A stretch of 46,362 nt of DNA from Actinomycetota bacterium (GCA_005787665.1 SYAB01000399.1:1-46362); one strand, 5' to 3'; shown: positions 18,925 to 29,462, counted from the first letter of the stretch. The notes: a model not told the origin generated them from the letters alone. Made by a program: numbers and translations.

Positions 18925-19938
18925 GTGACGTTGTTCGGCCACATCGGGTCCGGCGAACCGGGCGGCCCCTTTTTCGACGACCTGGCGGTGGGGCAGGTCG
19001 TCGATGGGGCGCCGTCGATGACGCTGACCCCCGGGGCCGCCGCCGCGCACCAGGCGATCCTGGGTGACCGCATGCGGTTGGCCCTCGACGCCGAGCTGGC
19101 GCACGCCGTGACCGGCGAGCCGGGGCAGCTGGCGCACCCCGCGCTGGTGTGCGATGTCGCCATCGGCCAGTCCACCCTGCTCACCCAGCGGGTCAAGGCC
19201 AATCTGTTCTACCGCGGGCTGGTGTTCCACCGGTTCCCGCGGATCGGCGACACCCTGTTCACCCGGACCGAGGTGGTCGGGCTGCGACAGAACCGAGCCA
19301 AGGCGGGTCGGTCGCCGACCGGTCTGGCCGCGCTGCGGATGACCACCATCGACCAGATCGGGCGCCTGGTGCTCGATTTCTACCGATGCGCGATGCTGCC
19401 GTTGAGCCCCGGCGCCGCCGACACCGGTCATGCCGATGACCTCAGCGCCATCGGCACCGGCCCGGCGCCCGGCGCGGACCCGGCCCGGCACTGGGACGCC
19501 GACGCTTTCCGCCGGCGCGTTCCGGGACCGCACTTCAGTGCCGATATCGCCGGGGCGGCGCTGCGCAGCACCGGAGACGTCGTCAGCTCCGCCCCCGAAC
19601 TGGCTCGCCTGACCCTCAATATCGCTGCTGCTCATAGTGATTCACGCGGATCCGGACGGCGGCTGGTCTACGGCGGCCACACCATCGGGCTCGCGTTGGC
19701 ACAGACCTGCCGGCTGCTGCCTAACCTGGCCGCGGTGCTGGGCTGGCAGTCCTGCGACCACACCGGCCCGGTGCACGAGGGCGACACACTGCACAGCGAA
19801 CTGCTCATCGAGGAGGTGCGGCCACTGGCCGGTGATCGGGGTGGCGTGCTGAGCCTGCGGTCGGTGGTGCACGCCGCCGGCGCGGACGGCGCCGATCGTC
19901 TGGTGCTGGACTGGCGATTCACCGCGCTGCACTTCTGA
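18925..19938 (+). CDS. Double-hotdog (MaoC-like) enoyl-CoA hydratase family protein (Rv0216-like)
   Basis: This 337-residue protein starts with GTG at 18925, giving the same length as H37Rv Rv0216, whose structure is a double hotdog fold. The N-terminal half (GQVVDGAPSMTLTPGAAAAHQAILGD) and C-terminal half (VYGGHTIGLALAQTCRLLPNLAAVLGWQSCDHTGPVHEGDTLHSELLI) each look like a MaoC hotdog repeat. The second half keeps the GGHTIG and HTGPVHEGD segments where R-hydratases place the active-site residues. Substrate is unknown; a trans-2-enoyl-CoA formed by an acyl-CoA dehydrogenase such as divergent FadE3 is the obvious candidate. A TTGACA-containing promoter lies directly upstream. Confidence 0.85.
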   Translation: MTLFGHIGSGEPGGPFFDDLAVGQVVDGAPSMTLTPGAAAAHQAILGDRMRLALDAELAHAVTGEPGQLAHPALVCDVAIGQSTLLTQRVKANLFYRGLVFHRFPRIGDTLFTRTEVVGLRQNRAKAGRSPTGLAALRMTTIDQIGRLVLDFYRCAMLPLSPGAADTGHADDLSAIGTGPAPGADPARHWDADAFRRRVPGPHFSADIAGAALRSTGDVVSSAPELARLTLNIAAAHSDSRGSGRRLVYGGHTIGLALAQTCRLLPNLAAVLGWQSCDHTGPVHEGDTLHSELLIEEVRPLAGDRGGVLSLRSVVHAAGADGADRLVLDWRFTALHF

Positions 19939-19942
19939 GTCC

Positions 19943-19956
19943 TTACCGGCCGGTAA
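19943..19956. promoter_or_regulatory. Perfect 14-bp palindrome, candidate operator of the carboxylesterase gene
   Basis: TTACCGGCCGGTAA reads the same on both strands. It lies 4 bp after the previous stop codon and 35 bp before the esterase start, just upstream of a TAGGGG/AGGAGA region, which is where a repressor such as a TetR dimer would block transcription. I see no second copy of this sequence elsewhere in the window, so it is not a repeated element here. Confidence 0.5.
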
Positions 19957-19991
19957 CGTAGGGGTGACCGAGAGGTAGCAGGAGAGTCCGG

Positions 19992-21515
19992 ATGAGCACC
20001 CATCAACCCGTCGCGGAGACGGCCTACGGGCCGGTGCGCGGTATCGACGATGGCACGACGACGGCCTGGAAGGGGGTGCGCTATGCGGCACCCCCGGTCG
20101 CCGGACTGCGCTTCCGGGCCCCGGTACCACCGGATCCGTGGACCGAACCGGTCGACGCGACCGAATTCGGCACCGTCTGTCCGCAGCCCCCGGTGCCGAA
20201 TTTCCCGATGAACCTGGGTGCCGGGCAGGATGAGGACTGCCTGCGGCTCAACATCTGGGCCCCGACCGCAACGGCACCCGGTGACGCCAAACCGGTCATG
20301 GTCTGGGTGCACGGCGGCGCCTACGTCCTCGGTTCCGGAAGCCAGCCGTACTACAACGGCAGCAGGTTGGCGGCCGGCGGTGACGTCGTGGTCGTCACCC
20401 TGAACTACCGGCTCGGCGCCTTCGGTTTCCTCGACGTCCCCGGCTTCGACTCCAACGTGGGTCTGCGCGACGTGATCGCCGCACTGCGCGGGGTGCGCGA
20501 CAACATCGCCGCCTTCGGCGGCGACCCCCAACGGGTGACCGTGTTCGGCGAGTCGGCGGGGGCCGGGATCGTGACGACCCTGTTGGCGGTTCCCGCCGCC
20601 CGGGGTCTGTTCTCCGCGGCGATCGCCCAGAGTTCCCCGGTGACTTCGGTGTACGACCGCAGCCGCGCGCAGCGGGTCACCGCCGAGGTGCTGGATTTCC
20701 TGGAGATCAGCCCCGACGAAGCGCACCGGCTCGCCGAGGTCACCGTGCCCGCGCTGATCGCGGCCACCAAGAAGGTGTTCGATGAGATCCCGGTCCGCCA
20801 TCCCGGAACGCTGGCCTTCGTACCGACCGTCGACGGCGAGTTGCTGCTCGACTACCCGGTGACCGCGGCCCGCAATGGCAGAACCCATCCGGTGCCGCTG
20901 ATCATCGGTACCAACAAGAACGAAGCGGCGCTGTTCCGCCTGATGCGCTCGCCGCTGATGCCGATCACGCCGCGCGCGATCACCTCGATGTTCAACCAGA
21001 TCGCCGGGGAGCAGCCCGACCTGCAACTGCCGACCGAGGAGCAACTCGGCTCGGCCTACCGGGGCAAGAAGGGGGCGGCGCGCGGACTCAGCATCGCCAG
21101 CGACGTCGGGTTCAGGATGCCCTCGGTGTGGTTTGCCGAGGGGCACAACGCCGTCGCCCCGGTCTACCTGTACCGCTTCGACTTCGCCTCCCCGCTGATG
21201 AAGCTACTGCTGGTCGGCGCCGCCCACGCCACCGAACTGCCCTATGTGTGGGGCACCCTCGGCGTGCCGCAGGACATGACCCTCAAACTCGGCGGGGTCA
21301 AGGCGGCCAAGGCCGTCTCCAAGCGGATCCGCAGCCGGTGGGTCAATTTCGCGGCGACCACCAAGCCCGCCGGCCTGCCCGGCGAGCCGGAGTGGATGCC
21401 CTATCAGGACGCGGACCGGGCCTGCCTGGTGATCGACCACCATGACCGGATCCGTCACGACGTGGATGCCGAGATCCGGACGGCGTGGGGCAGCGATCCG
21501 GTTCACCTGCGCTGA
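19992..21515 (+). CDS. Type B carboxylesterase/lipase
   Basis: This 507-residue alpha/beta hydrolase of the carboxylesterase type B (cholinesterase-like) family has no signal peptide and is probably cytosolic. The catalytic serine lies in GESAG (S188), the acid in GTNKNEAAL (E311) and the histidine in GAAHATELPYVW (H412). The oxyanion segment WVHGGAYVLGSG (residues 105-116) and the EDCLRLNIWAP signature are intact. Substrate is unknown; mycobacterial relatives such as LipT hydrolyse short-chain esters. The ATG at 19992 follows AGGAGA by 6 nt. It lies downstream of the hydratase gene, but a perfect palindrome in the 53-bp gap suggests independent control. Its stop directly abuts the stop of the convergent FadE gene. 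Confidence 0.88.
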   Translation: MSTHQPVAETAYGPVRGIDDGTTTAWKGVRYAAPPVAGLRFRAPVPPDPWTEPVDATEFGTVCPQPPVPNFPMNLGAGQDEDCLRLNIWAPTATAPGDAKPVMVWVHGGAYVLGSGSQPYYNGSRLAAGGDVVVVTLNYRLGAFGFLDVPGFDSNVGLRDVIAALRGVRDNIAAFGGDPQRVTVFGESAGAGIVTTLLAVPAARGLFSAAIAQSSPVTSVYDRSRAQRVTAEVLDFLEISPDEAHRLAEVTVPALIAATKKVFDEIPVRHPGTLAFVPTVDGELLLDYPVTAARNGRTHPVPLIIGTNKNEAALFRLMRSPLMPITPRAITSMFNQIAGEQPDLQLPTEEQLGSAYRGKKGAARGLSIASDVGFRMPSVWFAEGHNAVAPVYLYRFDFASPLMKLLLVGAAHATELPYVWGTLGVPQDMTLKLGGVKAAKAVSKRIRSRWVNFAATTKPAGLPGEPEWMPYQDADRACLVIDHHDRIRHDVDAEIRTAWGSDPVHLR

Positions 21516-22685
21516 TCAGGAACCGGTGGGCAGGTCCCGGAACGGGGTGTCCTTGTAGGGCTCGGGCTCCCTGGGTAGTCCGAGTATCCGCTCACCGACG
21601 ATATTGCGCTGGATCTGGTCGGTGCCCCCGCCGATGGAGGTGAAATAGGCGTTGAGCGTGCGGAAGGTGACGGCATCGCCGACCGGGTTCTCCGGACCGG
21701 TCAACATCGACTCCGGTCCGGCGATCTCGGTCTGCACGCGCGCGGTCTCATGCAGGATGCGGGACATCGCGATCTTCCCGAGGGCCATCAACGTCGCGGA
21801 CTCCACCCTGTCCCGGGTTGCTTTGGCGCGCTGGGTGTTCCATCGGTTCACCGCGGCGTAGCCGTCGGCGATCGCGATCCGCTGACGGATGTGGGCGTCG
21901 TGGAGCCGTCCTGCCGACCGTGCCATCCCGATCAGGCTGTCGGCATCGGGCTTCAACTCCGCGCTTGACCGTGACGTACGAGCCAGGTCGCCCATCAGCC
22001 GACGTTCGTAGGCCAGGGCGAGTTGCAGCACCGCCCACCCGCCGCCGGGTTCCCCCACCAGGTTGGCGTGCGGTACCCGCGCATCGGTGATGAACACCTC
22101 GTTGAACTCCGACTCCCCGGTGATCTGGTGAATCGGCCGGATCTCCACACCGCTCTGGTGCATCGGGAAGATGAAGAAACTGATCCCCTGGTGCTTGGGG
22201 ACGTTCCCGTCGGTGCGCGCCACCAGCAAGCCGTAGTCGGCGCGCTTGGCGAACGAGGTCCACACCTTCTGCCCGTTGATCACCCAGTCGTCGCCGTCGC
22301 GCTCGGCCCGGGTGCGCAACCCGGCGAGGTCCGACCCGGCACCTGGTTCGCTGTAGAGCAGGCACCACCGGGTCTCACCGCGCAGGGACGGCGGGATCAG
22401 CCGGTGCTTCTGCTCGTCGGTACCGAGGTCGTGCAGTGTGCAGGCCATCAGATCGGATCGGTCACAGCCGCTGCCCCGGGCGCCCGCCGCGGCGAATTCC
22501 GATGCCACCATTCGGGATTGGGCATCGCTGAGCCCACGGCCCCACCACTGCGGTTCCCAACTGGGTACGGCCCAACCGGCCTCGAAGACCCGCCGGCCCC
22601 ACTCCGCGCGATCACATGCCGGATCCCGGTTCGCCGCCAGCCAGGCCCGGACCTCGGCCCGCAGTTCCTCGTCGGTGACGCTCAT
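21516..22685 (-). CDS. Acyl-CoA dehydrogenase, C-type subunit of a two-subunit FadE pair
   Basis: This 389-residue ACAD carries WCLLYSEPGAGSDLAGLRTRAERD (flavin and substrate binding), INGQKVWTSFAKRADYGLLVARTD and the C-terminal signature SIGGGTDQIQRNIVGERILGLPREP. The position of the classical catalytic glutamate (YEGT in short-chain enzymes) is glycine (GGGT, about residue 353). The catalytic base must therefore sit elsewhere, as in isovaleryl/long-chain types, or in the partner. It overlaps the upstream FadE gene by 4 bp (ATGA), a hallmark of the alpha2beta2 heterotetrameric ACADs of mycobacteria that act on sterol side chains or other bulky acyl-CoAs. It resembles the C-terminal half of FadE6 in this window. 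Substrate unknown. Confidence 0.85.
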   Translation of the reverse strand: MSVTDEELRAEVRAWLAANRDPACDRAEWGRRVFEAGWAVPSWEPQWWGRGLSDAQSRMVASEFAAAGARGSGCDRSDLMACTLHDLGTDEQKHRLIPPSLRGETRWCLLYSEPGAGSDLAGLRTRAERDGDDWVINGQKVWTSFAKRADYGLLVARTDGNVPKHQGISFFIFPMHQSGVEIRPIHQITGESEFNEVFITDARVPHANLVGEPGGGWAVLQLALAYERRLMGDLARTSRSSAELKPDADSLIGMARSAGRLHDAHIRQRIAIADGYAAVNRWNTQRAKATRDRVESATLMALGKIAMSRILHETARVQTEIAGPESMLTGPENPVGDAVTFRTLNAYFTSIGGGTDQIQRNIVGERILGLPREPEPYKDTPFRDLPTGS

Positions 22686-23815
22686 GAGGTCTCCTCTCCG
22701 GCGAACTCCTGACGGATCCGGACGTAGCGCTCCCGGTGCCACTCCGGGTCCCCGAAGATCTGGGCGTCGGCCCTGGCCCGGCGGAGATAGAGATGCGCCG
22801 GGTGTTCCCAGGTGAACCCGATCCCGCCGTGCACCTGGATGTTGGTGGCCGTGGTGAACACCGCGGCCTCCGAGCAGTACGCCTGGGCCAGGGCCAGGTC
22901 GCTGAGTCGGTCGGTGCCGGCGGTGTCGAAGCCGGATGCGGCGTGACGTGCCGCCGACAGCGCGGACTGGGCCTCCAACAACATGTCGACGCACAGGTGC
23001 TTGACGGCCTGGAAGCTGCCGATGGCGCGCCCGAACTGGTAGCGGGTGCGTGCGTAGTCGGCCGCCATCGACGTGACGTGCAGGGCGAGGCCGGCCTGCT
23101 CGGCGACCAGTGCCACCGCAGCGCAGTCCAGGGCCGACTCGAGCGCCCTGCCCCCGGCCCCGACCCCGCCGACCAGTCGGGCCGGCGTTCCCGCCATGGT
23201 CAGCCGGCCCAGCCGCCGGGTCTGGTCCACGGTGGCCGACGGTGTTAAGGACAGGCCGGGCGCGTCACGGTCGAGGGCGAAAACCGCCACCCCCGAACGG
23301 GACTGGGCCGTGACGTAGAAGCGCTGCGCTCCCGGCGCGTCCAGCACGTAGGCCTTCTCGCCGGTGAGCGACCAGGCGTCGCCGTCGGACTCGGCGACCG
23401 TGGCGGGGTGCTCCGGGGGGCGGGCCGATCCGGTCTCGGCGAAGGCCACGGTCGCGATCAGATCGCCGGCGGCGATCCGTGGCAGTGCCTCGGCGCACTC
23501 GCCGGTGTCACCGAGGGCCAGTAGCAGGTAGGGCGTCAGGACGGCGGCCGACAGGTAGGGGGCGCACAACAGTGCGCGCCCCATCTGCTCGCTCACCACG
23601 GCCAGTTCTGCCGCGCCGGCACCGGCGCCGCCGAACTCCTCTGGGATGGTCAGCCCCAGCAGGCCCATCGCGGCCAGATCGGACCATGTCGCCGGGTCAT
23701 GCCCGCAGTCACCGCCCATCAACCGCCGAACCTCGGCCTCCGGCGAGCGTTTGGCCATCAGACCGGCGACCGCGTCACGCAGGTCGGTGTGTTCGGGGCT
23801 GAGCGCGGTGGACAT
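22682..23815 (-). CDS. Acyl-CoA dehydrogenase, N-type subunit of a two-subunit FadE pair
   Basis: This 377-residue ACAD-like protein has the helical N-terminal domain, LGLTIPEEFGGAGAGAAELAVVSEQMGRAL near residue 53, a degenerate flavin motif (TVAFAETGSARPPEH), YQFGRAIGSFQAVKHLCVDM and IQVHGGIGFTWEHPAHLYLRRARADAQIFG. The GGIGFTWEHP signature with a short tail is typical of one subunit class of alpha2beta2 ACADs (FadE28/FadE29-type pairs). It is translated just before its partner (ATGA overlap) and 6 bp after the LipW-like esterase gene. It resembles the N-terminal half of the fused FadE6. The weakened flavin motif suggests that it relies on the partner for part of the active site; this is inference. 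Confidence 0.85.
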   Translation of the reverse strand: MSTALSPEHTDLRDAVAGLMAKRSPEAEVRRLMGGDCGHDPATWSDLAAMGLLGLTIPEEFGGAGAGAAELAVVSEQMGRALLCAPYLSAAVLTPYLLLALGDTGECAEALPRIAAGDLIATVAFAETGSARPPEHPATVAESDGDAWSLTGEKAYVLDAPGAQRFYVTAQSRSGVAVFALDRDAPGLSLTPSATVDQTRRLGRLTMAGTPARLVGGVGAGGRALESALDCAAVALVAEQAGLALHVTSMAADYARTRYQFGRAIGSFQAVKHLCVDMLLEAQSALSAARHAASGFDTAGTDRLSDLALAQAYCSEAAVFTTATNIQVHGGIGFTWEHPAHLYLRRARADAQIFGDPEWHRERYVRIRQEFAGEETS

Positions 23816-23821
23816 CGACGA

Positions 23822-24724
23822 TCACCCCGCCAGCGTGACGGCGCGGCCGAGGCTGGCGCATTGGTCGTCGAAGTACGCGCGGGAGATCGCCGCCTTCGGC
23901 GCGATCCGGTCGAAGCCGTGGAATGCCCCGGGAACCTCGAAGACCCGGCAGGGAACATCCGCGGCCTGCAGTCGCTCGGCGTAGTCCAGGCCCTCGCGGT
24001 GGAACAGGTCGAGCGTTCCCACCCCGAGCCACGCGGGGGGCAGCCCGGCAAGATCGTCGCGGCGGGCCGGGACGGCCACGGCCGGATCGGCGCTGCCCAG
24101 ATAGGAGCCCCAGCCGATGCGGTTACTGGCGGTGTTCCACAGCCGGAAGCCGGTGTCGTCCAAGGACGGATCGACGGTCCGGTCGTCGAGCATGGGATAG
24201 GACAGTAGCTGCAGGACCGGCGTCACCTCGCCGCGGTCCCGGGCCAGGAAGGCCAGCGCGGCGGTCAGGCCGCCGCCGGCACTCGCCCCGCCGATCGCGA
24301 TCCTGGTGGCGTCCACCCCGGGCAGGCCGGCCAGCCAGGTCAGCGCCGCGTGGCAGTCCTGGACCGGTATCGGGTAGGCGTACTCCGGCGCCAGGCGGTA
24401 GTCCACCGAGGCCACCACGATGCCCAGGGCGTCGGCGATCGCCCGACAGAGAGGGTCGTCCTGGGCCGCGGTCCCGATCACATAGCCGCCGCCGTGTATC
24501 CACAGCAACGCAGGTTGCCGACCGGTCGCGCCGCGGGGCCGGAACAGTCGTACCCCGGGGCCGGAGGAGAGGGTCAGGACCTCGGCCCCGTGCCGCGCCG
24601 GCCGGTCGGGGCCGGGAACGCGCCGTAGCAGGGGCACCGACCAGCGGTAGACCGCCTGTCTGGGGATGAATCGGGCGATCCGGCGCAACTCGGGGTGGAT
24701 ATCCGCATCGGCCATAACCGTCAT
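23822..24724 (-). CDS. lipW: HSL-family alpha/beta hydrolase, probable esterase LipW
   Basis: This 300-residue cytosolic esterase has the hormone-sensitive-lipase signature HGGG (77-80) that forms the oxyanion hole. The nucleophile is in GGASAGG (S148), the acid is in GTLDLF (D239) and the histidine is in GAFHGFD (H269). The complete triad points to an active carboxylesterase for short to medium acyl esters. Length and position near the Rv0216-like gene suggest orthology to LipW (Rv0217c); the symbol is given on that basis only. Start ATG at 24724 (MTVMADADIHPELRR), with a second possible ATG at 24715. It lies 32 bp after the AAC(2') gene and 6 bp before the FadE pair, so esterase and dehydrogenase may act in one pathway. 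Confidence 0.8.
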   Translation of the reverse strand: MTVMADADIHPELRRIARFIPRQAVYRWSVPLLRRVPGPDRPARHGAEVLTLSSGPGVRLFRPRGATGRQPALLWIHGGGYVIGTAAQDDPLCRAIADALGIVVASVDYRLAPEYAYPIPVQDCHAALTWLAGLPGVDATRIAIGGASAGGGLTAALAFLARDRGEVTPVLQLLSYPMLDDRTVDPSLDDTGFRLWNTASNRIGWGSYLGSADPAVAVPARRDDLAGLPPAWLGVGTLDLFHREGLDYAERLQAADVPCRVFEVPGAFHGFDRIAPKAAISRAYFDDQCASLGRAVTLAG

Positions 24725-24756
24725 TATGGGCCCTGGCGATGTGCGGGCTGCGCGGA

Positions 24757-26196
<1,440 letters not shown>

Positions 26197-26200
<4 letters not shown>

Positions 26201-26823
26201 GGTCGGCCCACATCCCGGAACCGCACCGTCATGCCAGGGGTCAGCAAGGCAGGGCGGGGCCGGTGGACGTCCCAGAGCACCGCGTCGGTGCGCCCGATCA
26301 GCTGCCATCCGCCCGGCGACTCGCGCGGATAGATCCCGCTGAACTCCCCGGCCAATCCCACCGCCCCGGCGGGCACCCGGGTCCGGGGCTCGGCGCGCCG
26401 CGGGACAGCCAGGCGAGGGTCACCACCGACCAGATAGGCGAATCCCGGTGCGAACCCGCCGAATCCGACCCGCCAGACCCCGCCGGTGTGCGCGGCGACG
26501 ACCTCGTCGGCCCGCATGTGCAGTCGCTGGGCTACCTCGCCGAGGTCGGCCCCGTCGTAGACGACGTCGATCACCACGTCGGGGCGCCGCGCATCGACGG
26601 TGCCGGGATCGGCGGCGTCGACGGTTTCCAGCGTGGCTCGGATGCGGCCGGCGACGTCCCGCCCGGTGAGGCGCACCAGCACGGTGCGCGCTCCGGGAAC
26701 GATGTCGGTGATCCCGGCAAGCCCGGCGGCCCGCACGGTCTCGGCAAGGGCCAGAACCTCTCCGATGGAACCGCACTCGACCAGCAGTGCCCGCTCGCCG
26801 TAGTCGTGGACCGGACGTGCCAC
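26197..26823 (-). CDS. pxpB: 5-oxoprolinase subunit B / allophanate hydrolase subunit 1 family (PxpB, KipI-type)
   Basis: This 208-residue cyclophilin-like-domain protein begins from GTG at 26823 with [17 protein letters not shown]. It contains [30 protein letters not shown] (the family's PGFxYL motif), [30 protein letters not shown] and ends VRFRDVGRP. These are the PxpB/KipI/AHS1 signatures. In Bacillus the KipI homologue also inhibits a sensor kinase, but metabolic 5-oxoprolinase is the better documented function. It starts 2 bp after the queuosine-precursor transporter stop and overlaps pxpC by 4 bp. Corresponds to H37Rv Rv0264c. Confidence 0.87.
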
Positions 26824-26825
26824 CG

Positions 26826-27518
26826 TCAGACCAGGGCGGTGTAGGTGGGCTCGCGGCGTTTGACATACGCGATCACCCGGTAGGTGACCGGCAGCATGAC
26901 CACCTCGACGGCGGTCTTGTAGAACCAGCCCAGTGCCGTGTAGGTGACGAAGTCGCCGACGCTGCGGATACCGATGGCGCCGGCGGCGATGCTGCAGAAC
27001 ACCAGCGTGTCGCCCAGTTGACCGGCGAAGGTGGAACCGACCAGCCGCGCCCACAGGTGCTTCTCCCGAGTGCGCTCCTTGATCTTCACCACCGTCCAGG
27101 CGTTGATGGTCTGCCCGACGACGAACCCGGCCAGCCCCGCGACGATCAACTGCGTGTAGGCACCGACCACGTTGGCCAGATGCTCCTGGTTCGGATAGAA
27201 GTCGGCGGCGGGCAGGTACACCGTCACCCATAGCGCCGCCGCGGCAAGGGCGTTCATCGCAAAGCCGACGAGGATGGCCCGCCGGGCCGCCCTGAACCCG
27301 TAGACCTCGGCGAGCACGTCGCCGATGACGTAGGTCAGCGGGAAGACGATGAACCCGCCGTCGGTGATGATCGGGCCGAAAGCGACTCCCTTGGTGGCGG
27401 CGATGTTGGAGATGATCACCAGGGCCGTGAAGACCGCGACCAGTACCGGGTAGTAGACGCTGCCGACCCGCGCGAAACCCGGGGTGTCCGCCCGGAGGCT
27501 GTCAATGTCGCTGGTCAT
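26826..27518 (-). CDS. Queuosine precursor transporter (QPTR, YhhQ family)
   Basis: This 230-residue membrane protein of the vitamin-uptake/QPTR family has six helices. The diagnostic segments are [45 protein letters not shown] (split across residues about 38-82) and [40 protein letters not shown]. coli YhhQ imports preQ0 and preQ1 for queuosine in tRNA. No queuosine synthesis genes are nearby, so salvage is likely, though substrate specificity cannot be read from the sequence. It lies 2 bp before pxpB on the same strand and 51 bp after the LysE-type exporter, and is probably in one transcript with them. The upstream spacer shows no preQ1-riboswitch pattern that I can find. Confidence 0.85.
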   Translation of the reverse strand: MTSDIDSLRADTPGFARVGSVYYPVLVAVFTALVIISNIAATKGVAFGPIITDGGFIVFPLTYVIGDVLAEVYGFRAARRAILVGFAMNALAAAALWVTVYLPAADFYPNQEHLANVVGAYTQLIVAGLAGFVVGQTINAWTVVKIKERTREKHLWARLVGSTFAGQLGDTLVFCSIAAGAIGIRSVGDFVTYTALGWFYKTAVEVVMLPVTYRVIAYVKRREPTYTALV

Positions 27519-27569
27519 GGTGTCAATCCAAGCACGCCCGCCAACGCCCGCGCATTCGCCGGACCGCGG

Positions 27570-28172
27570 TCAGCCGGTCGCGATCGCCAGCGAAATCCCC
27601 AGCGCCAGCATGGTGGCGGCAATCAGCCAGTCCAGGACCCGCCAGGTGGCCGGGGTGGCGAACACGCCGGCCAGTCGCCGCGCGCCGAAACCGAGGCCGG
27701 CGAACCAGACGCCACTCGCCGCGGCCGCACCGGCCCCGAACAGCCAGCGTCCGTCCTCGCGTTGATTGGCCAGCGTCCCGAGCAGCACGACCGTGTCGAG
27801 GTACACGTGCGGATTCAGGAACGTCAGCGCCAGACAGGTGAGCAGCACGGCGGACAGGCGGGCCGGCGCGGTGTCCGACGGCGTCAGAGCCGATGGCCGG
27901 ATCGCGCGTCGGGCGGCGAGCAGACCGTAGCCGATCAGGAAGGCCGCACCCGCGTAGCGGGCGACGGCGGTGAATGCAGGATTGCCCGCGATCAGCGCAC
28001 CCATGCCGGCGATACCCGCGACGATCAGGACCAGATCGGACACCGCGCACAGCGCCACCACCGGCAGCACGTACTCGTTGCGGATGCCCTGGCGCAGGAC
28101 GAAGGCGTTCTGCGCGCCGATGGCGGCGATGAGACCCAGCGAGGCGGCGAAGCCGACCAGGAAGGGGTTCAC
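27570..28172 (-). CDS. LysE/ArgO family amino-acid exporter
   Basis: This 200-residue six-helix membrane protein begins [29 protein letters not shown], the LysE signature near the N terminus. It continues with [20 protein letters not shown] and [22 protein letters not shown], the conserved Asn-Pro and Asp segments. LysE proteins export basic amino acids (lysine, arginine) by proton or hydroxyl antiport to prevent toxic build-up. No LysG-type regulator gene lies next to it, which is unusual, because mycobacterial lysE homologues are often paired with one. The start ATG at 28172 overlaps the stop of the MOSC gene by 4 bp (ATGA). Confidence 0.87.
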   Translation of the reverse strand: MNPFLVGFAASLGLIAAIGAQNAFVLRQGIRNEYVLPVVALCAVSDLVLIVAGIAGMGALIAGNPAFTAVARYAGAAFLIGYGLLAARRAIRPSALTPSDTAPARLSAVLLTCLALTFLNPHVYLDTVVLLGTLANQREDGRWLFGAGAAAASGVWFAGLGFGARRLAGVFATPATWRVLDWLIAATMLALGISLAIATG

Positions 28173-28615
28173 CGACTGTCGGCTTCCACCGCTTCCCCGA
28201 CGGGATCGCCGACCCGGATCGTCCCCGAGGTCAGAATCCGGCAGACCGTCCCTGCCCGTCCCCGCAGCGCGGCCTCCGCTCCCGGTCCGATGCCGTCATC
28301 GAGGAGGCGGCAAGGCGTCGCCGCTCGCACGACCTCGACGTGCACGTCGCCGATCTGGAATCGGGTGCCGGGACGTACTGGAATCTCCCCGGCGTCGACG
28401 GTGACGTTGCGGCGGGTCAGGCTGCAGTGGAAATCGCGGCCGAGTTCAGCGGCCGCCAGGTCGAGCGCCTGCTGGGACTGCACGGTGACATGGCGGTGAC
28501 GGCTGCCGTGGTAGCGGTCACCGACCAGACCCTTTCCGGCTTCGGCGTCGACGGCGTCGACCGCCTTCATGGGCAGCCGTCGAGCCGGCGCGACGTGGAT
28601 CGCGACTACCTTCAC
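28169..28615 (-). CDS. MOSC-domain protein (molybdenum cofactor sulfurase C-terminal-like)
   Basis: This 148-residue single MOSC domain starts with GTG at 28615 ([15 protein letters not shown]). It contains [12 protein letters not shown] near residue 33, [26 protein letters not shown] and [14 protein letters not shown], with the conserved cysteine of the MOSC core (C in TPCR). MOSC domains are predicted sulfur carriers delivering sulfur to metal cofactors; related YiiM/YcbX-type proteins reduce N-hydroxylated bases and amidoximes. The element TAGACT 7 nt before the GTG suggests a leaderless mRNA and a promoter for the genes that follow. The gene is first in the minus-strand run MOSC-LysE-QPTR-PxpBC-AAC. 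Confidence 0.85.
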   Translation of the reverse strand: MKVVAIHVAPARRLPMKAVDAVDAEAGKGLVGDRYHGSRHRHVTVQSQQALDLAAAELGRDFHCSLTRRNVTVDAGEIPVRPGTRFQIGDVHVEVVRAATPCRLLDDGIGPGAEAALRGRAGTVCRILTSGTIRVGDPVGEAVEADSR

Positions 28616-28622
28616 GGCAACG

Positions 28623-28628
28623 AGTCTA
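28623..28628 (-). promoter_or_regulatory. Candidate -10 element (TAGACT) for the MOSC gene, leaderless geometry
   Basis: On the minus strand TAGACT is followed by CGTTGCC (7 nt) and the GTG at 28615. It sits in the 122-bp divergent spacer between the MOSC gene and the peroxiredoxin gene and would be the promoter of the longest same-strand gene run in the window. Confidence 0.4.
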
Positions 28629-28737
28629 TGGTTCGCGTCCCGGGCAACGCCGTCCCGCGAGCACCGGAGGCGAATCGGCGGGTGGGCGGGTGAGCCGATA
28701 CCATCGACGGCGCACCCAGCGAGCTTGAGGAGTCGCC

Positions 28738-29457
28738 ATGACCGAGACACCGGCACCCGCCGTCAGCATGCCCAGGATCGGTGATCCGGCCCCCACCTTC
28801 ACCGCCAACACCACCCAGGGCGTCATCAATTTCCCCGGTGACTACGCCGGCAGGTGGGTCATCTTCTTCTCCCATCCGGCGGATTTCACCCCGGTGTGCA
28901 CCAGTGAATTCATGACCTTCGCCTCGATGCGTGAGCAGTTCGCCGCCTACAACACCGATCTGGTCGGTCTGTCGGTCGACGGCCTCTACAGCCATATCGC
29001 CTGGCTGCGCACCATCCGGGAGAAGATCGCCTTCCGCGACATGACGAACGTGGACGTGACCTTCCCGTTGGTCGAGGACATCACCATGGAGATCGCCCAG
29101 AAGTACGGCATGATCATGCCGGGCGAGGACTCCACCAAGGCGGTTCGCGCGGTCTTCGTCATCGATCCCAAGTGCGTGGTGCGGGCGATCATCTACTACC
29201 CGCTGAGCCTGGGCCGCAACTTCGACGAGTTGCTCCGGGTGATCAAGGCGCTGCAGACCGCCGACCACTTCGAGGTGGCCACTCCGGCCGATTGGCGTCC
29301 CGGCGAGCCGGTGATCGTGCCGCCCGCGGGCTCGTGCGGTGTGGCGGCCCAACGTGCCGAGGGCCATGTCGAGGGCGTGCACTGCGAGGACTGGTTCTTC
29401 TGCACCAAGGAGATCCCGGCCGAGGACGTCGAATCGGCCATCCGGGCCAAACGCTGA
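28738..29457 (+). CDS. Archaeal-type Prx6 peroxiredoxin
   Basis: This 239-residue thiol peroxidase reduces hydroperoxides. The peroxidatic cysteine is C54 in SHPADFTPVCTSEF, the motif of the Prx6 group. MPGEDSTKAVRAVFVIDPKCVVRAIIYYPLSLGRN (residues 127-161) and the long C-terminal arm ending HCEDWFFCTKE are typical of the archaeal-like branch. In that branch two C-terminal cysteines (here C216 and C222) resolve and recycle the active site; two more cysteines are at 146 and 200. No signal peptide is seen, so it is cytosolic. GAGGAG lies 6 nt before the ATG. It is convergent with a CPFC mycoredoxin-like gene 5 bp away, a plausible reductant. It is unlike AhpC, AhpE or Tpx, the better known mycobacterial peroxiredoxins. 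Confidence 0.9.
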   Translation: MTETPAPAVSMPRIGDPAPTFTANTTQGVINFPGDYAGRWVIFFSHPADFTPVCTSEFMTFASMREQFAAYNTDLVGLSVDGLYSHIAWLRTIREKIAFRDMTNVDVTFPLVEDITMEIAQKYGMIMPGEDSTKAVRAVFVIDPKCVVRAIIYYPLSLGRNFDELLRVIKALQTADHFEVATPADWRPGEPVIVPPAGSCGVAAQRAEGHVEGVHCEDWFFCTKEIPAEDVESAIRAKR

Positions 29458-29462
29458 GGCCC

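Noticed and set aside
27519..27569. preQ1 riboswitch upstream of the queuosine-precursor transporter gene
   Set aside because: The 51-bp spacer is too short and GC-rich and shows no pseudoknot-forming A-rich tail typical of preQ1 aptamers.
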